Shown: positions 1-4,649 of the stretch, one piece after another
Numbering within the stretch: position 1 is the stretch's first letter
Layout of the letters: every line of letters starts with the position of its first letter
Assembly (NCBI GenBank): GCA_910587735.1
Contig: CAJUNT010000063.1
Location: forward strand, 1-7,586
Source of the DNA: an uncultured Clostridia bacterium
Lineage (GTDB): Bacteria > Bacillota > Clostridia > Lachnospirales > Anaerotignaceae
Direction: 5' to 3'
Length of the DNA stretch: 7,586 bases
The notes under the pieces: model-generated
What the model saw: only the letters and a program-made list of their open reading frames with translations
The model's database searches: none
Told to the model about the DNA's origin: nothing
Program-made: the position numbers and the translations under genes

Positions 1-59
1 TTCATGCGAGCTTCCTCCTTGATTAGATAGTCAAGTAGCAAAGCCAGCATATTTAGCAT
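1..59 (-). CDS. 5' end of an unidentified gene running off the left edge
   Basis: Read on the minus strand, a frame is open from an ATG at 59 to the window edge (about 19 codons, leucine-rich at first, then a KEEAR segment). The more likely real start is the in-frame ATG at 3-5. It is preceded by a perfect AAGGAGG with 8 bases of spacing, whereas the ATG at 59 has no Shine-Dalgarno sequence. Only one whole codon then lies inside the window, so the product cannot be identified. The gene follows a promoter and a 29-codon ORF on the same strand, an arrangement seen for attenuated resistance genes and also for recombinase operons at the ends of mobile elements. Which of these applies is not decidable here. 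Confidence 0.4.
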   Translation of the reverse strand, partial: MLNMLALLLDYLIKEEARM

Positions 60-108
60 ATTAGCGACTGTTATTACTCCATGCAAACGTCGCTTCTACT
101 GGCTTTGC
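38..108 (-). promoter_or_regulatory. Nested inverted repeats across leader ORF (attenuator-like)
   Basis: The outer arms are GCAAAGCCAG at 38-47 and CTGGCTTTGC at 99-108, a perfect 10-bp inverted repeat. Nested inside are AGCGAC at 63-68 and GTCGCT at 89-94. A further short pair, CTTGA/TCAAG (18-22 and 31-35), flanks the ribosome binding site of the gene starting at 5. In RNA from the minus-strand promoter the structure would span the end of the 29-codon ORF and the gap before the next start. That is the geometry of translational or transcriptional attenuation. The repeats are directly visible; the regulatory role is inferred. Confidence 0.4.
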
Positions 109-150
109 ATGAAGCTGTACTTCATTTTTCCCTTTTTTATCGGTACGCAT
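61..150 (-). CDS. 29-residue leader-like small ORF
   Basis: The minus strand has ATG at 148-150 and TAA at 61-63, encoding 29 residues that start MRTDKKGKNEVQLHAKP and end in WSNNSR. The start has an AGGTGAG ribosome binding site at about 154-160. It sits about 35 bases below the expected transcription start of the promoter at 190-218. It is hydrophilic, with no membrane segment and no recognised domain. It lies just before the next gene (start at 5), and its 3' half overlaps nested inverted repeats (38-108). A regulatory leader peptide or a small conserved mobile-element ORF are both possible. I do not recognise it from a named family. Base composition is higher in GC than in the genes to the right. 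Confidence 0.5.
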   Translation of the reverse strand: MRTDKKGKNEVQLHAKPVEATFAWSNNSR

Positions 151-189
151 AAGCTCACCTCTTTCGTTTTATCTAATTTGGACAGGAGT

Positions 190-218
190 ATTATAGCATT
201 TATAAAATACAAATTCAA
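190..218 (-). promoter_or_regulatory. Sigma-A-type promoter, minus strand
   Basis: On the minus strand TTGAAT (218-213) is followed by exactly 17 bases and then a perfect TATAAT (195-190). The predicted transcription start is near 183, giving a leader of about 33 bases before the ATG at 150. It lies inside the end of the decayed frame 169-390, as expected if a new transcription unit begins at the edge of that gene. Confidence 0.65.
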
Positions 219-274
219 TGTTCACAATAAGAAAGAGATAAGAAATGAGGGAGATTCCGTAGCAGTCGGCATCG

Positions 275-306
275 GTGGTAAAATCTAAACTTTTGGATTT
301 TACCAC
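275..306. repeat. 32-bp near-perfect palindrome
   Basis: GTGGTAAAATC (275-285) and GATTTTACCAC (296-306) are perfect inverted repeats. The ten intervening bases continue the pairing with one T-G wobble and three A-T pairs. It lies inside the minus-strand relic reading KSKSLDFTT. No T-run follows, so a terminator is unlikely. A recombination, transfer-origin or protein-binding site is possible. Confidence 0.6.
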
Positions 307-371
307 AATGCGCCCTTGCTTTTCCAGCTCTTGAAGTTCAGAGGGTACGGCTATGCGGTTCTCTCTGCTTC

Positions 372-701
372 CTATTTTTTCCTGTGGTATGCTTCCCTCC
401 TTGCGGCAAGGTAATTCTCATAGCGTTCTACCGCTTCGGGGTTTCCTGTGGCGGCTTCCTCATACATTTTCTGCCGGGATTTCTTGGTGGCTTCGGAAGC
501 ATACGCCCGCTTCTCTGCCAGTTCTGCCGCCGCTGCTGGGTCGGTTTCGGCTTGCTGTACCAGTTTTTCCCTTGCGATTTTCTTCCGGCTCTTATGGGCT
601 TCCAGCCGTTCTGTTTCTTTCGGCGTTATTAGATAGAAAAGGGATACACTCCAGTTTTCGTTGGTAGGTTTTTTCCTTTGGTTACTAATGACAGAAACGT
701 G
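372..701 (-). pseudogene. C-terminal relic of an Ala/Glu-rich helical protein, mobile-element type
   Basis: A minus-strand frame stays open for 109 codons from after a TGA (702-704) to TAG (372-374), with no usable start codon near its upstream end, so only a 3' part remains. From about residue 25 (ITPKETERLEAHKSRKK) it is GC-rich, unlike the AT-rich flanks. It is strongly helical and contains two related segments of about 30 residues: QQAETDPAAAAELAEKRAY and EEAATGNPEAVERYENYLAA. The first 24 codons are AT-rich and probably host sequence fused to the relic near 630. Such charged, Ala/Glu-rich tails occur on mobilisation and other cargo proteins of Firmicutes conjugative elements, but I do not recognise the exact family. 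The plus-strand frames over this interval are Cys/Ser/Leu-rich shadows of it. Confidence 0.5.
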
Positions 702-713
702 TCACATTTCTGT
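691..713. repeat. 23-bp near-perfect palindrome at composition boundary
   Basis: ACAGAAACGTG (691-701) and CACATTTCTGT (703-713) are inverted repeats around a single T, with one mismatch in 11 pairs. On the plus strand it runs into TTTTTTAG, so a weak terminator is possible. It also marks where the mixed-composition relic gives way to the AT-rich spacer, so it could be an element-end or operator-like site. Confidence 0.5.
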
Positions 714-797
714 TTTTTAGTTGACAAAAGAAAATTGCCTTTTTAGGTACAAAAAGCAGTAATTTGAAATAGATTTATATAATTGATATTTGGAAAT

Positions 798-811
798 GTT
801 GTATGTACAAC
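798..811. repeat. Palindrome GTTGTA-TG-TACAAC, copy 1
   Basis: Six-base perfect inverted arms around TG, followed by G-rich TTTTTAGG sequence. With the copy at 878-889 it shares TTGTA-NN-TACAACG, with identical arms and a different two-base centre, as expected for a dimeric regulator site. The site lies over 500 bases from the nearest gene start. Confidence 0.5.
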
Positions 812-877
812 GTTTTTAGGAATGAGTATAAATGAAAGTATATAAAGTCAATAAAATAAAAATAACCTTCAAAAGTA

Positions 878-889
878 TTGTAGCTACAA
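878..889. repeat. Palindrome TTGTA-GC-TACAA, copy 2
   Basis: A perfect 12-bp palindrome, followed by CG as in copy 1 at 798-811; the centres are 79 bases apart. BlaI-family operators are described as TACA-NN-TGTA, the inverse arrangement, so equating these with BlaI sites would be speculative. Confidence 0.5.
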
Positions 890-1288
890 CGCAAATAGGG
901 CATATAGCATTTTTTATAGATATTCTTTCTTAATGGCAAAAAAGAAATAGAACAAACTTCTTTTTTAGGCTGTTAAGGGAGAATTTTTTTTATAAAATTC
1001 ACATGAAAATAGTTTTATTTTTTGATAGTAATTCTTATTGATAATACATTGAAAAGAATTAAAAAAATTTTCTAAATTTTCTATTTTAATCTGTTAATTA
1101 AGGAAAATTTTTTTGTAAAATTTTAAGAATGTAAGGAATTTTTCAGTCAAAAATATTTATAGAAATCTTTATTATATTCTTAAAAAATAGGTTTTATTTT
1201 TACTCTAATATTTTTATAATACTGTTAAATATGAAAACGATTTTTCTTTATATATTAGTATAAAATGAAAAAAATAAAATAATAATTT

Positions 1289-1324
1289 TGTAAAATAGTA
1301 AAAAAATTTGTAAAAAATTCTGTT
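1289..1324 (+). repeat. Upstream block shared with 5704-5742
   Basis: Three exact blocks, TTGTAAAAT, AAAAAAATTT and AAAAAATTCTGTTT, occur in the same order here and at 5704-5742, separated by gaps of 0-4 bases. Both copies lie directly before a promoter: that of the BlaI-like repressor, and that of the small membrane protein at 5795. AT-richness makes chance matches easier, but the final 14-base block with its internal CTG is less trivial. Confidence 0.4.
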
Positions 1325-1331
1325 TAAACAG
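1320..1331. promoter_or_regulatory. Palindrome abutting the -35 box of the repressor promoter
   Basis: CTGTTTAAACAG is a perfect 12-bp palindrome that ends on the base before TTGACA (1332-1337). Its position suits an operator or activator site. The half CTGTTT is also present before the promoter at 5724-5752. The binding protein is unknown. Confidence 0.4.
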
Positions 1332-1360
1332 TTGACAAATTTCATTTTTTATCGTATATA
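1332..1360 (+). promoter_or_regulatory. Promoter of the BlaI/BlaR1-like operon
   Basis: A perfect TTGACA (1332-1337), 17 bases, then TATATA (1355-1360), the overlapping TATAAT at 1359-1364 being an alternative with a too-long spacer. The predicted transcript starts near 1367, leaving a leader of about 75 bases before the ATG at 1444. It is the strongest plus-strand promoter match in the window and is surrounded by dyads suitable for autorepression. Confidence 0.65.
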
Positions 1361-1378
1361 TAATATATAGCAATATAT

Positions 1379-1389
1379 ATACCATGTAT
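1379..1389. promoter_or_regulatory. Candidate operator ATAC-CAT-GTAT
   Basis: Short inverted repeat ATAC/GTAT with a 3-base centre, about 12 bases after the predicted transcription start of the BlaI-like gene. BlaI-family repressors usually bind dyads with TACA/TGTA-like halves over their own promoter; this is only an approximate match. Confidence 0.25.
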
Positions 1390-1402
1390 GTTTATAGCAG
1401 GT

Positions 1403-1420
1403 ATAATATTGTAATATTAT
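1403..1420. promoter_or_regulatory. Perfect dyad ATAATATT-GT-AATATTAT before repressor RBS
   Basis: Eight-base arms are perfectly complementary around GT. The dyad is in the leader, ending eight bases before the AAAGGAG-type ribosome binding site (1428-1433) of the BlaI-like gene. It is a good candidate for an autoregulatory operator or a leader hairpin. The low-complexity AT sequence lowers its weight. Confidence 0.35.
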
Positions 1421-1443
1421 TTTAGGAAAGGAGAAAAAACGAT

Positions 1444-1818
1444 ATGAAAGAAATCATAAAAATCACAGAAGGACAATTAAAAATCTTAAACATTTTATGG
1501 AAGGCAGAAAAGCCAATTTGTGTTTCAGAAATATTGGCAGAATTAAAAAAGCAGGACATTCATCTAGCCTATCGTACTGTTTCAACATTTGTAGGGCAAT
1601 TAGAGGAAAAAGGTGCGGTTGCAGGTATCAAAGACCAAATGACATTTTATTATTATCCTCTTATTGAAGAAAAGGATTTTAGAAAAAATGAAGCAAAAAA
1701 TCTGATAAAAAAGCATTTCGGGGGGTCATTAAAAGGATTTTTAGCCGCTTTTACAGGAGATGAAGATTTGACACAACAAGAAATAGAGGATATGAAAGAG
1801 TGGATTGATAAACTTTGA
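1444..1818 (+). CDS. BlaI/MecI/CopY-family transcriptional repressor
   Basis: A 124-residue cytoplasmic DNA-binding protein of usual BlaI length. Residues 8-70 form the winged helix: the N-terminal helix reads GQLKILNILWKAEKPICVSE, the recognition helix region reads AYRTVSTFVGQLEEKGAV, and a wing ends in YYYPLIEEKDF. Residues 78-124 form the dimerisation tail (AKNLIKKHFGGSLKGFLAAF, then acidic helices). In staphylococcal BlaI the inactivating cut falls at an Asn-Phe bond in this tail; the Ala102-Phe103 pair here appears to occupy that position. The start is supported by AAAGGAG upstream. Its stop overlaps the start of the BlaR1-like gene, so the two are coupled. Known family role: a repressor released by cleavage after BlaR1 signalling. 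Which promoters it controls here is inferred (its own and perhaps the downstream genes). Confidence 0.9.
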   Translation: MKEIIKITEGQLKILNILWKAEKPICVSEILAELKKQDIHLAYRTVSTFVGQLEEKGAVAGIKDQMTFYYYPLIEEKDFRKNEAKNLIKKHFGGSLKGFLAAFTGDEDLTQQEIEDMKEWIDKL

Positions 1819-3131
1819 TTCCTATGTGTTTTATTGCAGTGTTACAACTTTCTGTTGCTGGGGGAGCAGCAGGAATATTGTTTTTATATGTGGAAAGATG
1901 GCTGTATGAAAAAATACCATCAAGATATATTATATGGCTAAATATTGTAGTATTATTGATGTTTGTAATACCATTTTTTACAATGCTTATGACAAAAGAA
2001 GATAATTATCAATCGTTTTTAGAAGATAGTCTTATGGTTATAACAGGAAAAAATGAAATACAAAATAAATTTTATGATATAATTCAGCAGACTGGTATTT
2101 CAAATCAAATTGTTGCTATATGGCTGATTGGTATGATACTCTATTTTGCTTATGAAATGATGTATTATATTTATACCATAAAAACAATTAAAAAAGGAAT
2201 TTCTCTTTCGGAAACAATATGGCAAAGGGTGTTAAATGAAGTACAAAAAGAATTGCATATTAATAAAAAAATTAGTTTATATGGAAAAATAGATGTTGCT
2301 CAGCCATGTACCATAGGCATAGTAAGACATTATATTTTAATTCCCTCATTGCTTGTAAATCAGCTAAATGAAACAGAAATGAAAGCAATATTAAGACATG
2401 AATGTATGCACATGAAAAGAAATGATGTACCTTTAAAATCAGCTATGCAAGTATTAAGCTGTTTGAATTGGTTTAATCCTTTATTTGCGATATTAAGAAA
2501 CTCATTGTATGACTGGATAGAAGTAGGTTGCGACGAGGAATTAACGGAAAGATTTACAAAAGAAGAAAAGAAAACATATATTAAAGTATTGTTGAAATTG
2601 ACAGAAGAAAAGCGAAAAATGAAAAGATTTCGATTTGCAGCAGGATTTGGAGAAAGAAAAAACACATTAAATAGGAGGATAAAATACATTATGAGCGAAA
2701 ATAAAAAAAGAGATACTTTAGGAAGAATTGTAGTAACAGCATTTTTATTATTTACAATACCTGTAAGCAGTGTAGCAGCAAAAAATACCGATGTCGTATT
2801 ACATAGTATTTTTTCAGAAAATGTTGAATTTGTTGATGTAAACGATTTTAAAGTAAATGAAGATGGAAGTGTAACAATAACACAAATAGTTGAAGAAAGT
2901 CACTATATGGGTGATATAAAAGACACCACAAGAATATTGCAAGAGGGAGAAGAAACAGCAGAGCCAAGACATACACACAATAAAGTAAAAACAACAATAG
3001 AAAACCATATAAAATATAGTAATGGTTCTTGTGAAGTATTTGTTTATAATGCAGACTATTGTGCAAGCTGTGATACTTATTGGACAAAAGACGTTGTTAG
3101 TTCAAAAAAATATAAAAAATGCCCTCATTAA
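1815..3131 (+). CDS. BlaR1/MecR1-like M56 membrane metalloprotease sensor with a non-PBP ectodomain
   Basis: A 438-residue membrane protein. Membrane segments are visible at about 4-27, 37-60, 96-122 and 303-321. The cytoplasmic zinc protease domain has HECMH at residues 195-199 (zinc ligands H195 and H199, catalytic E196) and EVGCDEE from 236, giving the third ligand E236 as in the M56 family. In BlaR1, ligand binding outside activates this protease, leading to BlaI loss. The ectodomain here is only about residues 322-438, far too short for the penicillin-binding sensor of BlaR1, and has no SxxK/KTG motifs. It ends Cys/His-rich: H386, H388, C406, C416, C419, C436, H438. The TTG at 1815 overlaps the repressor stop (TTGA), favouring coupled initiation; ATG at 1824 is the alternative. 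The input signal is unknown. Confidence 0.88.
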   Translation: MIPMCFIAVLQLSVAGGAAGILFLYVERWLYEKIPSRYIIWLNIVVLLMFVIPFFTMLMTKEDNYQSFLEDSLMVITGKNEIQNKFYDIIQQTGISNQIVAIWLIGMILYFAYEMMYYIYTIKTIKKGISLSETIWQRVLNEVQKELHINKKISLYGKIDVAQPCTIGIVRHYILIPSLLVNQLNETEMKAILRHECMHMKRNDVPLKSAMQVLSCLNWFNPLFAILRNSLYDWIEVGCDEELTERFTKEEKKTYIKVLLKLTEEKRKMKRFRFAAGFGERKNTLNRRIKYIMSENKKRDTLGRIVVTAFLLFTIPVSSVAAKNTDVVLHSIFSENVEFVDVNDFKVNEDGSVTITQIVEESHYMGDIKDTTRILQEGEETAEPRHTHNKVKTTIENHIKYSNGSCEVFVYNADYCASCDTYWTKDVVSSKKYKKCPH

Positions 3132-3143
3132 ATTTGATAATAA

Positions 3144-3160
3144 CTCAATACTTTATTGAG
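3144..3160 (+). terminator. Short hairpin after the BlaR1-like gene
   Basis: CTCAATA and TATTGAG form a 7-bp stem with a CTT loop, 12 bases after the stop codon. No U-tract follows, so termination would be weak at best. A second imperfect hairpin (AATATGGC/GCCTATATT) lies at 3173-3193. Confidence 0.3.
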
Positions 3161-3225
3161 ATGATATAGATAATATGGCATTTAGCCTATATTATAAATA
3201 AAAAAAAAGAAAGGAGGATATTAAA

Positions 3226-3246
3226 ATGCGCTGGAGAGGTGGATAG
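3226..3246 (+). CDS. Six-codon mini-ORF MRWRGG with a strong ribosome binding site
   Basis: ATG at 3226 is preceded by AAAGGAGG (3210-3217) with good spacing, one of the best Shine-Dalgarno sequences in the window, yet the frame stops at TAG after six codons. MRWRG resembles the usual first residues of the YpfJ-type zinc metallopeptidase family, so it could be the stub of a deleted gene. Equally it could be a leader peptide within the transcript to the protease gene. No further coding homology follows: the next ATG frame (3258-3332, 24 residues) lacks a ribosome binding site. Confidence 0.3.
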   Translation: MRWRGG

Positions 3247-3281
3247 CAAAATAAAAAATGCCTTATAATGTAGAGTTTTTG

Positions 3282-3299
3282 ATTACATGGGGATGTGAT
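3282..3299. promoter_or_regulatory. Candidate operator ATTACAT-GGGG-ATGTGAT upstream of the protease
   Basis: Seven-base inverted arms with one mismatch around GGGG, about 80 bases before the protease start. The halves contain TACA/TGTG-like bases reminiscent of BlaI-family operators, but the spacing differs from the usual TACA-NN-TGTA. A possible weak -10, TATAAC (3334-3339), lies downstream. This would place the protease under repressor control, an inference. Confidence 0.25.
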
Positions 3300-3381
3300 A
3301 AAATTCTATATTTATATAAGACATTTTCCTAAGTATAACAGATAAAAAATAAAATTTCAATCTAGTTAAGGAGGAAAAATT

Positions 3382-4581
3382 ATGAAAAAAATAATAGCAT
3401 TAGCTTTAGGTATGATTATGACAACCAGTGTTATTACACCTTGTTTAGCTTCTCAGCAAGTAGCAGCAGAAGAAAAAACAGCAGCTATGGGGGAAAGAGA
3501 ATTATGGCATGAAGTAATTAATTCATTAGATGAAAGCGAATATGGAGGAGCTTACGTCAAAGACGGAGAATTACATATTAAGCCTAAAAATAACGAACAA
3601 GTGCAAAGTATACTCTTTGACCTTTCACCAGATACAAGAATGTCATCTAATATAATTTTAGACAAAGAAGCAGAATATACATTAGATGAATTAAATGAAG
3701 CTATGGATAAATCAGAGTCTGTTTGGGATGAGTTAGAATTAAATTATGTTGCATTAAGTGAAGCAAATAATGGTTTAAGAGTGGGAGCTCCTGAATGGTC
3801 AGATGATAAAAAGCAAATTTTTATAGATACAGTTGGTGTAGATAATATAATTTTTGAACTTGCAGATGTAACAGAAGAAGAAACAACTACTGAAATGAAA
3901 TATAACGAAGCAAGAGTTACAAATGACCCTATTATTGGTACTCCGGTGTCTAATATAAACAGAGTAGAAGATAAAATTATGACAATTGGTGCTTGTGTAT
4001 TAGGAAATAATCGATTTAAGGGATTTATTACTACAGCTCATTCTGCAAAAATAGGAGATAAACTTGTTACTATTGATACGGCTACGAACAGAAAAAATGT
4101 TGGTAAGGTTATAAAAAGTGTATTAGATGGCAAAAGTGGATTGGATGTTGCTTTAATAGAACAAGAAGATGTACCAATGTATAATGAGTTACCAAGCGGA
4201 AAAAGAATTATGATAGGAGAAAGACCAGTTGAAGGTGACGATGTTATTATAGCAGGAGGGAATGGAGGAGAAAAAGATGCGACTATTACATCAATAAATT
4301 GTAAAAAAGCTTGGGATGCTCCCTCTTATGGAGATGTACAGACATATTATAATCTTATAATGATGGATTTTGTTGGTGGCGATAGAACAATAGGAGGAGA
4401 TAGTGGTGCTCCTATTCTTAGGGATGTAGATGGAAAATGGTATGAACTGGTTGGAATTTATAAGGGTTCTTCTAATTTAAGAGGAATAAAAGCTTCTGAT
4501 AGTGACCGAGATGGTCTAAAATATGCTTATGGCTCAAGATGGGATTTAATTGAAAGCCATTTTAATGTAAGAACTTATTAA
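3382..4581 (+). CDS. Secreted trypsin-fold serine protease precursor
   Basis: A 399-residue exported protein. It has a signal peptide over about 1-24 or 1-29 (MKKIIALALGMIMTT..., Ala-rich cleavage region) and an acidic propeptide-like region to about 185. A chymotrypsin/trypsin-fold domain (PA clan, S1-like) follows, with the complete triad: H220 in FITTAHSA, D255 in SGLDVALIE and S341 in GGDSGAP. The oxyanion-hole GDSGAP context is typical of active enzymes. The Cys after the His of streptogrisin-type GHC is absent, and only C205 and C307 remain in the domain. AAGGAGG (3368-3374) with 7-base spacing fixes the start. It follows the BlaI/BlaR1-like pair by 250 bases on the same strand, so control by that system is plausible. 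Substrate unknown; candidates include its own propeptide or surface proteins. It could instead be a degradative exoprotease. Confidence 0.85.
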   Translation: MKKIIALALGMIMTTSVITPCLASQQVAAEEKTAAMGERELWHEVINSLDESEYGGAYVKDGELHIKPKNNEQVQSILFDLSPDTRMSSNIILDKEAEYTLDELNEAMDKSESVWDELELNYVALSEANNGLRVGAPEWSDDKKQIFIDTVGVDNIIFELADVTEEETTTEMKYNEARVTNDPIIGTPVSNINRVEDKIMTIGACVLGNNRFKGFITTAHSAKIGDKLVTIDTATNRKNVGKVIKSVLDGKSGLDVALIEQEDVPMYNELPSGKRIMIGERPVEGDDVIIAGGNGGEKDATITSINCKKAWDAPSYGDVQTYYNLIMMDFVGGDRTIGGDSGAPILRDVDGKWYELVGIYKGSSNLRGIKASDSDRDGLKYAYGSRWDLIESHFNVRTY

Positions 4582-4589
4582 AATTTTAC

Positions 4590-4629
4590 AAATAATGTGC
4601 TTATGCTTTAATGTATGAGCATATTATTT
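4590..4629 (+). other. Intergenic RNA hairpin between protease and stalk-protein genes
   Basis: AATAATGTGCTTAT (4591-4604) pairs with ATGAGCATATTATT (4615-4628) along all 14 positions, two of them G-U wobbles, plus one outer A-U pair and a 10-base loop. It lies just before the ribosome binding site at 4636-4643. There is no U-tract, so a processing, stability or attenuation element is more likely than a strong terminator. It would tune expression of the downstream gene if the two are co-transcribed; no good promoter is visible between them. Confidence 0.45.
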
Positions 4630-4649
4630 ATAATAAAGGGAGTGTATTT

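Larger units (their letters stand above)
169..390 (-). pseudogene. Small minus-strand gene relic with ATA in place of a start codon
   Basis: A minus-strand frame of 73 codons ends at TAA (169-171). An AAGGAGG followed by five bases leads into ATA (388-390), where ATG would be expected, and the frame then reads PQEKIGSRENRIAVPSELQE and onward through KSKSLDFTTDAD. This looks like genuine, well-composed coding sequence up to about position 240. After that it becomes hydrophobic and AT-rich (LFLIVNIEFVFYK) and contains the promoter 190-218, so the true C-terminus was probably lost. It overlaps the end of the upstream relic (stop at 372-374), as in tightly packed conjugative-element operons. Product not recognised. 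It could be a gene using ATA as a weak start, but decay is more likely. Confidence 0.4.
720..1331. other. AT-rich intergenic region without a supportable gene
   Basis: About 600 bases are composed largely of A/T runs, with many short variants of TTTTGTAAAATTT. No frame on either strand has both a ribosome binding site and protein-like composition. An isolated TTGACA (721-726) has only a poor -10 partner (TAGGTA, 744-749). The visible structure is the pair of palindromes at 798-811 and 878-889, an imperfect repeat of a CTGTTAAGG/GAATTTTTTT type near 971-1000 and 1091-1122, and the promoter-proximal motifs listed separately. It resembles long non-coding spacers in low-GC clostridia, possibly with eroded genes. 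Confidence 0.55.

Noticed and set aside
353..667. Plus-strand frames of 62-104 codons rich in Cys, Phe, Ser and Leu
   Set aside because: They are antisense to the Ala/Glu-rich minus-strand relic, have no ribosome binding site, and show the composition expected from reverse-reading a GC-rich helical gene.
721..749. TTGACA at 721 as a promoter
   Set aside because: Its -10 partner TAGGTA is poor and no gene follows for 700 bases.
2360..3087. Minus-strand frames inside the BlaR1-like gene
   Set aside because: Phe/Tyr/Leu-rich shadows of a clear plus-strand gene with conserved protease motifs; no start signals.
1815..3131. Calling the pair blaI-blaR1 and the locus beta-lactam resistance
   Set aside because: The sensor lacks a penicillin-binding domain and no beta-lactamase or PBP gene is present, so the gene names would imply an unsupported function.
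3258..3332. 24-residue ORF after the MRWRGG mini-ORF
   Set aside because: No ribosome binding site at a usable distance and no recognisable protein features.
4611..4649. Upstream ATG at 4611 as the start of the stalk protein
   Set aside because: It lies inside the intergenic hairpin loop, lacks a ribosome binding site and would bury the signal peptide; the ATG at 4650 fits better.
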